64,000 nucleotides of DNA, taken from NCBI GenBank assembly GCA_029215795.1, contig JARDYH010000002.1:16857001-16921000 (forward strand), given 5' to 3'. This document shows positions 1 to 10,656 of the stretch, piece after piece (the first letter of the stretch is position 1; each line of letters begins with the position of its first letter). Source of the stretch: Anniella stebbinsi. Lineage: Eukaryota; Chordata; Lepidosauria; Squamata; Anniellidae. The position numbers and the translations under genes are program-made. The notes under the pieces were generated by a model that was given only the letters and a program-made list of their open reading frames with translations, was not told the DNA's origin and made no database searches.

Positions 1-124
1 TGTCATTCAGTATTGCTGTGTCAATGAGGTATGCGCGTTTTTCTTTTCTTTTTGTTGTTGTTTGTGGCTGTTATGTCTGGGTGATTACAAAGTATTGTCT
101 TGTCAGTATGAATTCTTAATGTTG

Positions 125-235
125 TTATTATTTTCATTTCTATGCCGTCCAATAACCACAGCTCTCTGGGCAGTTTACAGCAATTCAGAAGACATAAAAT
201 ACAGCATTAAAAATTAGAGCTTTGCACAAGTGGCT
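125..235 (-). mobile_element. Decayed L2-type 3' tail
   Basis: On the minus strand this matches the 3' terminus of the L2 copy at 41.2-43.0 kb: a run resembling accgcccagagagctt near 142-180, then an A-rich end. Only the tail is left, so a heavily 5'-truncated LINE or an L2-tailed SINE is equally possible. Confidence 0.5.
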
Positions 236-345
236 TCTTTAAATTCTCCAGCCTATTTGAAAGGCAGAGAAATTGGGTGGGGGGGAGGATGATTTCACTG
301 AATTTCTCCAGGGGGCTGAGAATTTCTCCAGCGGGTTCTCAAAAG
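215..345 (+). mobile_element. hAT-like MITE end (TAGAGCTKTGCAC family)
   Basis: It begins with TAGAGCTTTGCACAAG, followed by two clusters of aatttctccag. The same end occurs in opposite orientation at 24172 (TAGAGCTGTGCACAAA on the minus strand) with the same downstream order. The far end was not located here. The TAG...TGCAC start resembles hAT termini, but that class is inferred. Confidence 0.4.
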
Positions 346-504
346 TAGGCATGACCATTGGCGAAGGTTGTAGAGCAGCTTCTTTCTTTTTTGCCTAAGG
401 GTTTTGGGGGTTATTGTTTGTTTGTTTTTTGCAATGCCATTGCAGGTGGCAACAGCATTAACAGTGTCAGCAGCCTGGCCCCCATTTTGTATCCTCCACA
501 ATAT

Positions 505-824
505 TAGGGTGACCAGATAAAATCCAGGTCAGGGCTCTTGTAACTTTAACAGTTGTAGAGAAAAGGGAATTTCAGCCAGTGTCATTTGTATGCAATTAGC
601 TCCTGGTGATATTCCCTCTTCATCACAACTGTTAAAGTTGCAGGGGCCCTGCCTTCTTTTGTATATGGTCACTCTAGTATAGTGCCTGCAATTTTAACTG
701 TTGTGATGAAGAGGGAATATCACCAGGCACTAACTGCATACAAATGACACTGGCTGAAATTCCCTTTTCTCTACAACTGTTAAAGTTACATGAACCCTGT
801 CCTCCTTTTCATATGGTCAGCCTA
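505..824 (+). mobile_element. Foldback composite MITE, copy 1
   Basis: About 320 bp, starting TAGGGTGACCAG and ending TGGTCAGCCTA. The left unit (to about 678) is a complete ~172-bp MITE. The right unit is an inverted copy that lacks its inner terminus and begins GTATAGTGCCTGC. Nearly the whole element can fold into one hairpin. Other copies lie at 5078, 6692, 14108, 26238, 38527 and 43212. Unlike those, no 8-bp TSD is visible at this copy. Confidence 0.8.
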
Positions 825-1005
825 GGGGAAGTGAGTGCAGCCAGAACACACACACAAAATGGTGAAGAAAATTTGGAGGAAATTCTGCAAAATGTCCTTT
901 TATTTCTAAAATGTGAAGTTATTATAGGAGAAAGAAATGGGAAAGGTCCAAAAACATATCAGATTTTGTGGTTTCTTCCGTTTCCAAAATAGATGAGTGC
1001 AAGTA

Positions 1006-1376
1006 AGGATGTACAAATCAGCAAAGCCTGAGCTTTCTGAACTTCTCCAAATTCCATCTTGAACCTTGTTCCAAGCTGAATCCATATCAGATTGTGAGCT
1101 CTGTTTGCTTTGTTTGCGCAAAACATCTGTACATATTTTTGTGTATAATTTTCCAATTGCTCGCTTCAATTATGCACATCTTTGAAACGTCTGCATTCTT
1201 CTCCATTGATTCAAGTGGATTTTTGCACATTTTCAAAAGTACACATTTTTTCATGTGCAGTTTTCAAATATATGCATGCTGTCAACTGCGTTATTGTGGT
1301 GGTGTTTGGTCCGGAAGGTATGAACTGGGAAATTCCTGATTAAAAATGAACTGAAATGGATTTCTCATACAATCCT
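1006..1376 (-). mobile_element. Relic of a dispersed hAT-like MITE (copy pair with 56893-57510)
   Basis: It shares the order caaattccatcttga, attgtgagctc, ctgcattcttctcc, aaaagtacacattttt and atgcatgctgtc with 56893-57510. The other copy ends CATTCATCCCTA, as the complete element at 10657-11047 ends CATACATCCCTA, so a related terminus is inferred. The end here is mutated (catacaatccta). No coding capacity. Confidence 0.5.
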
Positions 1377-1743
1377 AAGTACAACGGATGTGTAGGAAAT
1401 TCTGCACCATTTCATTTCAGCAAGTCCCTGTTTCCCCTCACCCCACTGAGCCCCTTATGTTAATGAGAAGGAACTTGAACCTAACTGACTCCATTTTGTA
1501 TGGCCTTAACCTAATTGTCCTCCTAACAATGATTTTTTTATTGTCCCTCTCCTTGTCTCTTATAAGTAGCTTCTATGCTGTTGTAACTGCATGCAGGCAG
1601 CAGACCACAGACCATGTGACCTGGCCTAGTAAGAAGTAACAGACCGTTCCAGACCATATAAGGAGAAACACCTGCTACCATACCGTTATGTTGCGCGCGC
1701 ATCATCCTGTTGTATGACATGCTCTTTCCTGTTTGCTTGAAAT

Positions 1744-1751
1744 GTATAAGA
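1744..1751 (+). promoter_or_regulatory. TATA-like box in the LTR
   Basis: The sequence gtataaga lies about 75 bp upstream of the AATAAA signal, the spacing expected for an LTR promoter with a short R region. Activity is not implied. Confidence 0.4.
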
Positions 1752-1818
1752 GACTGGGTCACCCAAAGGGTGGGGCTGCAGTCTGTGGAACGATTCCAGA
1801 CCGTGGTCTTTGCTAGCA

Positions 1819-1824
1819 AATAAA
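1819..1824 (+). promoter_or_regulatory. Polyadenylation signal in the LTR
   Basis: AATAAA lies 55 bp before the proposed LTR end and downstream of the TATA-like box, as expected for a retroviral R/U5 boundary. Confidence 0.4.
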
Positions 1825-2049
1825 GGCTATCTGTTTGGAACTTGAACTTTGGATTGGACTCCGATTATTTACTGTAACATTAATCCAGTGTCAAAAACAA
1901 CTAGAGGATTCATTGATTATTCCCCCATTCCCAGGTCCCCGAAGTAAGATTGGCACAACGGAACACCCACCACGCAGTCCAGTTGACCATCTATATACAT
2001 GGGAAACTGTGTTGCAGAGTTCCAGCTAGACTGGGGGCTTGCATGTTCA

Positions 2050-2100
2050 ATGACAGTTAAGTCCCACAGATTTTAACGGGACTTACTGCCAAGTAAGTGA
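2050..2100 (+). mobile_element. Fragment of a short palindromic MITE (AGTCCC...GATTGCAGCC family)
   Basis: Contains taagtcccacagattt and gggacttactgccaagtaagtg, the centre and right arm of the ~89-bp palindromic family seen whole at 29563-29651. The terminal GATTGCAGC is missing. Confidence 0.45.
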
Positions 2101-2908
2101 GCAAAAGATCAAAACCTTAAATTTTCAGGATTTGCAGATGACAGTAAAAGTTTAAGTAAAATCCCAGAGACAGGGTGTGTGAAGGTTAGGAAGTCCGTCA
2201 ATATTCACCAAAAACTGAGCAGTCCTGTCCATACAACTTACAGCGCCTCACCCAGCAACAGTCAGAAGTGTTACCGCATTAATGATCAAATTGCAAAGAT
2301 GCGTTCATAAATAGACATGGCCCCACAGGCCGAACATTCAAATTTGGAGGCATTGATTATTCCAGCAGTATTTGCCCATGCACCTGCAGTTGGGGTATTT
2401 GCAAATTGGCACCTATGTGCTCAGATACACTAATTGCATCTATATGCACCTGTCTACGCATGCTGGAATGTGCTTTGCATATTGAATAGCTACATGTGTA
2501 CATGTTGGGGATGCATCAGCTGTTCCCATTCGCAAGTGTCTTTGTGGGGAAAACGTTATGAGACAATTAATGATTTCCTGTTATTTGGGCCACTGTTCAA
2601 GTGGGGTATTTTCCTGAAGATGCCAGTGTACAGGTGCACCAAGAATATCCTTTTTCAGGGGACACTGAAGAATGCAGTGGATTTGTAGCGCCTTAGCTAA
2701 AACTATCGCAGCTTTTAGGGCTGAAAGGGAAAGTTGTGTCTGTTCATGCAACTCCCTGCATAAATTCAGGAAGCCTCCAAGACAAATTGCTCCTTAATGA
2801 ATGAGTAAGATGATCGCAGCTCTCATGCTGTGACAGTTGTTTGTGTTTGTTTCCCACAAATGGATGGCAGCTAGCAGAAATCTCATGGCGAGTAACTCGT
2901 GGTGGCAG
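2101..2908. other. Anonymous sequence
   Basis: No recognisable repeat, exon or RNA gene. Short open frames show no domain and no splice context. Confidence 0.4.
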
Positions 2909-3215
2909 ATAAGAACCTAAGAAGAGCCATGCTGGATCAGACCAAGGGCCCATCTAGTCCAGCATTCTGTTCGCACAGTGGCCAACCAGCTGTTGACAGG
3001 AGACCCACAAGTAGGGCATGAGTGCAACTGCACCTTCTCACCCATGTTCCCCAGCAACAGGTGTACACAGGCATACTGCCTCTGATGCTTGAGGTAGCAT
3101 ATAGCCATCAGGACTAGTAGCCTTCTCCTTCAGAATTTTGTCTAACACCCTTTTGAATGGTGGCCATCACTATGTTTTGTGGTAGCAAATTTCATGGTTT
3201 AACTATGTGCTGTAG
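2909..3215 (-). mobile_element. CR1-clade LINE 3' UTR
   Basis: On the plus strand it reads agccatgctggatcagacc, then ctagtccagcattctg. This is the reverse complement of the 3' UTR that follows the CR1-like coding end near 51936. The inner boundary (ggactagtagccttctcc) matches the first bases after that stop codon. Further copies lie at 23025, 25205, 52891, 57066 and 58489. Confidence 0.75.
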
Positions 3216-4867
3216 ACATCATATGTTCCAGAGTGTTTAGAGTCTACCCTGATGGTCCTGCTGTACTCTTCTCTAACCTCCTCACTCTTGCCTGCTCTTC
3301 ATCCCCTCATCTTTCTACCTGCCTTGCCTCTTCTGATACCATTACCTGATCTTCTCTGATACCACAGTGGTGCTTTGCACGGCTCCTCAGGCACCCCTTG
3401 GCTTAACTGCTCTGAAGATACATAAGTTCTAAGCAGATTCAAGCAGCCTTGGGTATCTAAGAGGGTCATTAGAGACCCTAGGATTCCAATCAGATTAGGT
3501 TATATGGTAACCTAATCATCCCATTGTCCTCATTTGAATGGCAAAGGAAGAGAGAGCTGCCCTCTATTGACCAGGCAACTGGCCAATGTTCCCTATCTTT
3601 CCACATTGCGCTGGTGGTTTCATTGTCCATCAGCACTGTGGGATGAGACTCTCAACCCAATCCAGATCTCGTGATGAACAGTTACACATGGCTGGTTAGG
3701 AAAGCATGTGAATTGGGATGGATATTTGGATGCACATCTGAATGCAGCGCACATCACCCTGCAAGAAACGCAGTGCAGATGGATGAGACCTGTATTTGGA
3801 TGTGAGTAGTGGCCATTCATACTGCATTGCTTTCAATGAGATGTGTCTGTGTAGCTTAATGTCCTTGCCCATTCACATTCTGCCCCAGCTAGTCAACTAC
3901 TTATGACAGGGTTAGGGGCAAAGCATTAGTCTAGTTGCTTTGCCAATGGGAATGGATTCTTATGTCTCCCTAGTACTCACAAGCACTGAAAGTACTCTCA
4001 GAACGGTGCTACTATTTGTGATTACCACCCTGGTGCCGCCTCCTTTTTGTAACCTCTAGTGCTCCGAATGAAGCACTGTTGCCCAGAATGCCTTAGAATG
4101 TCAGTACACCCAGGGCATTCTGGTGAAAAATTGCTGGCGGCCATTTGGCAGGCTCCCTGTCCCCAGAGGAGGTCATATTGCCATCCTCATACTCCAGCCA
4201 TGAAGATACCACCATGCCTCAGCCACTTCTATGTAATCACAGCTTGAGGCTACTGAAACAGATCTTTAAGAGTGAAGGCCTCAGTCAATATGGAAGTGGG
4301 GCTATCCAGCTGAAAGGAAGCCAAATCCATATTTAAAGTTCATGCACAATCTGCTAATTGTTGGAGTAACATACAGGCAAGCTTGTCTGGCTTCAGGCCC
4401 CAATGTCCCTCAGAGTTCACTGTGGTCCTGCTCTGTTCCTGTCTCCCTGGGAAACCCATGCTTGGTCAGAATCCAACTGAACCTGACTAGGCCCAAGACA
4501 TCAGTGTGAACCAGATCCATAGTGGGCACCCTGTAACTCAGATATCAAAACGTTAGACCTTCACTGCAACAGGACTCACTGGCTGAAAGACAAGAATTGT
4601 GGCAAGGGTATAAAAGAAGGGGGGGAGGGAAGGGAGAAGAGAATGAAGTATTCTGGAACAGAAAGTGGATGGTTGCCTGAAAACATGAACAGGAACATTC
4701 CAAGCTGCAAAGTTTTGTTGCAGGTTTCCCTTCTTATCATTATGTTATTCATTCCAAAGCTCAGCATACAAAGACCACTTTCCAATGTATCTGACATCAT
4801 TTTGCCATCCTTCCATGATTGATTCATTTTTAAATACTTTCCCCAAGCCTTTCTCCAGCATGGGACT
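3216..4867. other. Anonymous sequence
   Basis: About 1.65 kb with no repeat or gene that I recognise. It includes a mildly pyrimidine-rich stretch (3260-3360). Short open frames look random. Confidence 0.4.
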
Positions 4868-4940
4868 CTAGGGCCCAATCTACAGCAAGCAAGATATAGC
4901 GGTATGAAAGAGGTATGAAAGAGGTATAAGAAAGGCCTAG
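4868..4940 (+). mobile_element. Truncated MITE end (TCTACACCAAGC family)
   Basis: Reads agggcccaatctacagcaag and then repeated gtatgaaagaggtatgaaag, matching the left end of the complete copy at 17172-17410. The right end is absent. Confidence 0.5.
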
Positions 4941-5077
4941 GTTCACACTTAGGTTAACTATGTCCTGGAGCATTCGTTTGGGATCTGCAAGAAAAATAGC
5001 AGCTCCTGAGTATATCAACTGATCACATCCTGCAGGACTAGCATTTGGGACAAACATCCCATTCACTCTATAGTATA

Positions 5078-5397
5078 CAGGGTGACCAGATACAATCCAG
5101 GTCAGGGCTCATGTAACTTTAACAGTTGTAGAGAAAAGGGAATTTCAGCCAGTGTCATTTGTATGCAATTAGTTCCTGGTGAAATTCCCTCTTCATCACA
5201 ACAGTTAAAGTTGCAGGGGCCCTGCCTTCTTTTGTATATGGTCACTCTGGTATAGTGCCTGCAACTTTAACTGTTGTGATGAAGAGGGAATTTCACCAGG
5301 AACTAATTGCATACAAATGACACTGGCTGAAATTCCCTTTTCTCTACAACTGTTAAAGTTACAGGAGCCCTGACCTGGATTTTATCTGGTCAGCCTA
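5078..5397 (+). mobile_element. Foldback composite MITE, copy 2, with 8-bp TSD
   Basis: A 320-bp element (CAGGGTGACCAG to TGGTCAGCCTA) flanked by a perfect 8-bp duplication, atagtata (5070-5077 and 5398-5405). An 8-bp TSD with YAGGG-type ends is the signature of the hAT superfamily. Internally it is a full left unit plus an inverted right unit lacking its inner end. It encodes no protein, so a transposase from elsewhere is needed. Confidence 0.9.
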
Positions 5398-6691
5398 ATA
5401 GTATACCTTTGTGACACTGGAATGAACAACTGACATAAATAGCTCCAACCATTTAAGACTGGAATAGATTTTGCAATCTGAGTATCTCTATTACTAGTTA
5501 CGGTTACTACTGGCTGCCCCTTTCATGACCATTTCAGCTATGGAAGATACTTAGGACAGTACTCGATCCATCTTTGAATAGTTGGAGACAATATTAAAGT
5601 TCCGTCTATAATTTGCTTTTTTTTTTTTAGCAGATCTTCACCTGTCCCTGCCTCCACACCTATTCACTTCATAGAAAATCCAGTTTCCAGTTTGGGCCAT
5701 TATGGATGTTGCGACGGATGAGGAAATAGTGAAAGGAATAGCGGGGGTTACAGACTCCTGTAACATATAACATTGGCTGTTGATAACAACAACAACAAAA
5801 AGAACCAAGGAATGTGCATTTTAAAATACTATAAACACAGCCTCCTCTTTTAAACGTTATTCAGTCATAAATTTGTCAGACTTGCTTAATTTTTTTTTAA
5901 TCCTGTAAGGATGGCGCAGAAGGCATTTTCCATGTTTGTGTGTGCATGTGTGTGTATTTCCAATCGGCTAGAATTTGTAATTTGCATGCACCTTTTGAGT
6001 CGAAATCAAACATTTGCCCTGCATTGGCCCCAGTTTAATTAAAATGATGAAAATGTGTGATAGGCTTTTGGTCTAAGGCAAAAAAGGATGCACAGAACGG
6101 AAATTTGGAACAAACATAAAAAAATGGAGAAATGCATGGTTGGAAGTGATAAGAAATGCCAAGACTATGTATTTCATGGGATCATGGGATGAAAATAGAA
6201 AATATCCTTAAAAAAAAAAGAAAAGAATTCTGGCATACTCTGAAACTGTTGTAGGGAGGTTTGGATAGGATTACATGCTTTATGGATAATGCCCATGTAA
6301 CTAACAGTGTGGATGTTTGTAATCTTTTCCATGGCCTTTTTGTACAATTGTCGGGGCTGCTCATCACTCTTAGCATAACGTTTCCCCACCACACCTCAGT
6401 TCAGAAAAGTGGAGAACGTTAAGAATGATTTTGTTTTGAAAAAATATATATATGCATATTTAGGGACCAAATAGAACATGTTATAACAAAAATGTGTTTC
6501 ATACACAGGAGTAACCATTTCTCCAAATAAGCCCGAGGAATTTTGAGCTGCAAATCTTGCCAATATCTTGAAAACTGATGAGCAGGCATTTTCCAGTATG
6601 AGGTTGTACCATTCATTTACCTCCTTCTGACTGACTTCATCCTGAAAATATAAGTCAACACTAAAACAAACAAACAAACAAACAAACAAAC
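5398..6691. other. Anonymous sequence
   Basis: About 1.3 kb with poly-T runs (5620, 5890) and a short TG-rich patch (5936-5957). No recognised repeat family or gene. Confidence 0.4.
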
Positions 6692-7012
6692 TAGGATGAC
6701 CATATGAAAAGGAGGACAAGGCTCATCTAACGTTAACAGTTGTAGAGAAAAGGGAATTTCAGCCAGTGTCATTTGTATGCAATTTAGTTCCTGGTGAAAT
6801 TCCCTCTTCATCACAACTGTTAAAGTTGCAGGCGCTACACTAGAGTGACTATATACAAAAGAAGGCAGGGATCCTGCAACTTTAACTGTTGTGATGAAGA
6901 GGGAATTTCACCAGGAACTAATTGCATACAAATGACACTGGCTGAAATTCCCTTTTCTCTACAACTGTTAAAGTTACAGGAGCCCTGTCCTCCTTTTCAT
7001 ATTGTCAGCCTA
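6692..7012 (+). mobile_element. Foldback composite MITE, copy 3, with 8-bp TSD
   Basis: Starts TAGGATGACCATATG and ends TTGTCAGCCTA. Flanks are aaacaaac on both sides (6684-6691, 7013-7020). Because the left flank is an AAAC microsatellite, this duplication is weaker evidence than at 5078 or 14108. Same internal asymmetry as the other plus-oriented copies. Confidence 0.85.
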
Positions 7013-7041
7013 AAACAAACAAAAACCTATACTGATTTCCT

Positions 7042-7180
7042 GATTTCTGGCTGGAAATCAGGAAAAACTTCCTGACTGTTAGAGCAGTATGACAATGGAA
7101 CCAATTGCCTAGGGAGGTTGTGGGCTCTCCCATACTAGGGACCTTCAATAGGCAGCTGGACAGATGGCCCGATCACTTGC
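7042..7180 (+). mobile_element. CR1 ORF2 C-terminal fragment
   Basis: Parallels 8215-8330: the reading FWLxIRKNFLTVR, then QWNQLPREV and GSPxLG. A stop interrupts it after LTVRAV. It is a 5'-truncated piece of the ATTCTATGA-tailed CR1 family, lacking its 3' UTR. Confidence 0.65.
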
Positions 7181-7248
7181 TTGACCTGCCCAAAAGTCTC
7201 AAGAAAGGAGGGGAATGGATAACATCACCTAGTTTGCTGGGTCATCTC

Positions 7249-7830
7249 TAGAGATGGGGAAGAAATTAGTTCAGTTCAAATTTTAATGCAAACACCTAGT
7301 TTTGCCCTTTCAAATTGCTTTGCAGACCAACAGCCTATCTACACTGCTGCTTTAAAATGGTTTAAAACATTTTATAATCGTTTTGAGAACTGTTGGGGCC
7401 CAGGACACACTCCATATACAGTTTTCAAAACGTTTTCAAAGTGTTTTATCCTGCGTGTGTAGATAGGCTCCAAAACTCAATTATCCTTCCAAATTTGCAC
7501 TTCCACAAATTTTGCAGTGGAGTTTTCCAATCAAAGAATGTGTACAAAAATCTGTATGTTAGGGAAAATGGCATTCTAAAGTGCATTACATTTGAACAGA
7601 TGTGTGCAAAAAATGTGTATATTCAGCAAAAATGCATACAAAAATGCATGTATTAGGAAAAATGTGTTCAAAAATATCTAAAGTTTACAAACTTAAAACA
7701 CACACACACAACTCAATGTTTTGGACAAACCAAACTTAAGACTGGAAAAATTCTCAAAAGTTCAAAACTGAAGATTGGACAAATAAAAACAAGTTAGGGA
7801 AATCAAAACTATCTGGCTATCAGGATCATG
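7249..7830 (+). mobile_element. hAT-like MITE relic interrupted by another MITE
   Basis: Begins TAGAGATGGGGAAG, then caaattttaatgcaaac, aaactcaattatcctt, ttgcagtggagtt. The same order occurs at 16633-17115. A second MITE sits inside at 7332-7469. The right end could not be fixed. Confidence 0.5.
7332..7469 (+). mobile_element. Nested MITE (TCTACAC family)
   Basis: Ends AGCCTATCTACACTGC and GTGTGTAGATAGGCT form a terminal inverted repeat. The interior shares ggtttaaaac, actgttggggcccagg and cagttttcaaa with 12665-12797. It interrupts the surrounding relic between blocks that are contiguous at 16633-17115, so it is the younger insertion. Confidence 0.7.
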
Positions 7831-8054
7831 AGACACGCAGAGACATATCCTGAGACATACAGCCTTCAGAGGAAAACTGTGTCATTCCTGCCATGATGGC
7901 GACTGGTTCCCCAAAGCTCCCTCACCTGTGTTTTCTTTTTCTTTTTACTGGCTGATTGCTAGCAGCTCCCAATCCCCTAACCCTACTCTCCAGATCTGGG
8001 TACAGACAACCCAGGACTTGGCAACCAATCTAGCCTTGTTTCGGCTGGCTTTGG

Positions 8055-8440
8055 TGGCAAGTTTAGCCTGGAGAAAAGAAGACTGAGGGGAGACGTGATA
8101 GCACTCTTCAAGTACTTGAAAGGTTGTCACACAGAGGAGGGCCAGGATCTCTTCTCGGTCAACCCAGAATGCAGGACATGGAATAATGGGCTCAAGTTAC
8201 AGGAAGCCAGATTCTGGCTGGACATCAGGAAAAACTTCCTGACTGTTAGATCAATACGACAATGGAACCAATTACCTAGGGAGGTCATGGGCTCTCCCAC
8301 ACTAGGGGCATTCATGAGATAGCTGGACAGCCACCTGTCAGGGATGCTTTAAGATAGATTCCTGCATTGAGCAGAGGGTTGGACTCGATGGCCTTATAGG
8401 CCCCTTCCAACTCTACTATTCTATGATTCTATGAATCTAA
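8055..8440 (+). mobile_element. CR1 LINE 3' end with ATTCTATGA tail
   Basis: Readable from SLEKRRLRGDVIALFKYLKG through LDIRKNFLTVR and WNQLPREV to a stop at about 8320, the conserved C-terminal end of CR1 ORF2. A short 3' UTR follows (gttggactcgatggcc, ccttccaactctac) and ends in attctatgattctatga, the diagnostic CR1 terminal repeat. 5'-truncated, so immobile. A well-preserved member of a CR1 family distinct from that at 51240-51975. Confidence 0.9.
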
Positions 8441-8562
8441 GTTTAGGGTCATCACTGCCAAAGTGTCCAGGCGAACCCCAAGAGTAATGTAGCTCTTGCT
8501 GAGCAGAGCTATACCCTGGTTGGGGGATCAAATTTTCGAATGCTCCCCCCACATAAAAGACT

Positions 8563-9125
8563 CAGGCCCTTTCTGCTCCATAGGGGCAGAGAGGGCTGGA
8601 AGCGGCTGAACCCGGAATAGACCACTTCTGGTTCCGGCGCGATGAGGCTGCACCGCAACGTGACAGCCCAGGCTTCTCTTGGGCCATCGGACGTCACTGT
8701 GGCCATTTTCTCCCCAGACGATCCACGGAGCAGTGCATGACTGCACCTCTGCAAAAGTAAGTCTTTTTAAAAAAAAATGTGGCATGCGATCAGGGGCCCC
8801 TCCCCCCGCCATCTTGGGGATGGCGATTTCACTGTCCCCTCTGATGGCCTCAGAGGGGACAGTGGTGAGGCTCCTTGGCCGTCGCTGCAGCCGCGTTTAC
8901 TCACGGGTAAGCGCGGCTGCACCTGGGATGGGCGGCCACACCAGTAGCCCATCTTGCTTCCCTCCCGGGAGCAGGGAACAATTCGCAATAGTAGCGTTCC
9001 CTGAACTCCCTGGAATATGAAGGGCTGGCTCCTACCTGCTCGCGGGATGCCCTGTGCATCATGCGGACTCTCCGCGAGCAGGCAGGGGCAGCCACGGGAA
9101 AAATGGCTGGTGCGGAAAGGGCCTC
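8563..9125 (+). mobile_element. GC-rich MITE-like element (AGGCCCTTTCYGC ends)
   Basis: Left end CAGGCCCTTTCTGC and right end GCGGAAAGGGCCTC form a terminal inverted repeat around about 560 bp of CpG-rich DNA. A 3-bp repeat (act) flanks both ends, which is suggestive only. Internal inverted segments include cagccgcgtttactcacggg with gtaagcgcggctg. No coding frame is credible. Superfamily unknown. Confidence 0.55.
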
Positions 9126-9260
9126 ACTACATGTACTACAGTAGAATGTCGGGGGAAAGTGAACCTCCTCCTAGTTTTGTAGGTGTAAGTAGTAGTTTGT
9201 GTGAGGAGCAGTCAGTTCTTTTCATGTTGTACTTTGAATGGTACAGCCCACCAACATCTA

Positions 9261-9262
<2 letters not shown>

Positions 9263-9301
<39 letters not shown>

Positions 9302-9320
9302 CAAACACACACACACACTT
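9263..9320 (+). repeat. (GT)n followed by (CA)n
   Basis: GT repeat at 9263-9298, then a short CA tract to 9320. The two arms could pair with each other. Confidence 0.95.
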
Positions 9321-10656
9321 ACCTGCTATAGCTTACTGAGCACATGTTAGGCTTGCTGTGGGGATTTTGCTGAAAACAGCAGCACACTTCAATTTTATCA
9401 ACACACCCCTCTACAAATAAAAAAGGCCTTCCTAGGCAGATGGCTGCCTTTGACATTATGGGGCTCCGCACACCTCCTCCAAATTCCTGATTGCCCCAGG
9501 CAGGGTCATGGGGAGTCTCTACATTCTGGGGTCTGTTTTGGTGCATCCAGATAACCATGGGAGTTCTCCCTATGACTCACTTTGCATTGTTTTCCCCTTT
9601 GTGTGCACATCTGCATAGGCATCCCAGAGCCATATTTTGGGCGAGGGTGAGCCTAGTATAAACTGAAGTTTAATATAGGAACAGTGGTATTAATTGTTGT
9701 TGTTACTTTTATTGACTTATTTATGCATGCATGCATGTGCAGGTCAAATGGAGACAGAGGACCACAAATACCCCATCATGGAAAAACTAACAAGACATGC
9801 TTTTCTGCTGTCTCCTGGCTACCTCCTGGATCCCGAAGCATTACACCGATAGACAAGAGAGCTCCCAGAAAACCCACCATACAAGGAGATGCCCTCGCCT
9901 GGTACAGTTTTGATTCAGTGCCCAGAACATCTGGTCACCCTTATATTTCTAATACTTTGTTTAGAGAGCTCACGTTTTCTCAGCTCACTGCCGGTTGCCA
10001 TCAGACAAGTAGCAACATCGGAGTCAGAAAAACACTGAGCTGTACTCTGCATCTCCAGCCAGAATCCGCCCACATACTTCAAGTGGAGACATATTGGGGG
10101 TAAGGTTTTCAGCACGGTGCCTTGGGATTTCACTTTGTTACTAGGAGCAAAACGGCTGATTTGCTGTACTTGGAAATCGAATGCCCCCCTTTTTTTAACA
10201 CACGGGAGTTCTTTGTTTTGATAGTGTGAAACGTAAAGACTGTTGGATGTTAAAAGGTAGAGATGGCACTGTTCTATTTCCAAATTAAGCACCTGTGACT
10301 AAAACTAGTAGAGGTGGGGTGAGAATTGGTGTTTTTATCCAGGTGCATTGTGCCCACCCTGAACAGCCCTCCCACCTTTATTCTGCTTGCATCCTAAAGC
10401 TCTCTGTAGGCTGCTACTTTGTCCCCTTCCTTAAGAACCAACTCCCCCCCCCCCAGACACACAGACACTCATTTTGGGGAAATGAGATGGGATACTGGCC
10501 AGCAGAAGGCTCCAGAATAGACTGGGGGTGCCCACAGGTCAACCAACAACAGAGAGAGCAAACCTTTATTTCAGGGAATCATGGGGTGGCCTACAAGAGC
10601 CATGGCATCCTGACAAGTAATGACAGTTCTTTGCCACAGACAGATGGACTTCTGGG
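9321..10656. other. Anonymous sequence
   Basis: No repeat family recognised. A 139-codon plus-strand frame (9684-10103) is bounded by AG/GT-like dinucleotides but shows no domain, motif or codon signature, so I do not call it a gene. ATGC repeats occur at 9724-9737. Confidence 0.35.

Larger units (their letters stand above)
1458..1879 (+). mobile_element. Probable solo LTR of an endogenous retrovirus
   Basis: A 422-bp block that starts TGTTA and ends TAACA, the short inverted repeat typical of retroviral LTRs. It contains a TATA-like box (1745) and an AATAAA polyadenylation signal (1819) about 75 bp downstream, in the right order for U3-R-U5. No gag, pol or env sequence and no second LTR were seen nearby, so this looks like a recombined solo LTR. 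The flanks share only 'tta', so no convincing target duplication remains. Class is not assigned. Confidence 0.55.

Noticed and set aside
9684..10103. 139-codon frame bounded by AG and GT, possible exon
   Set aside because: No domain, no conserved motif, no neighbouring exon; length is expected by chance in 64 kb.
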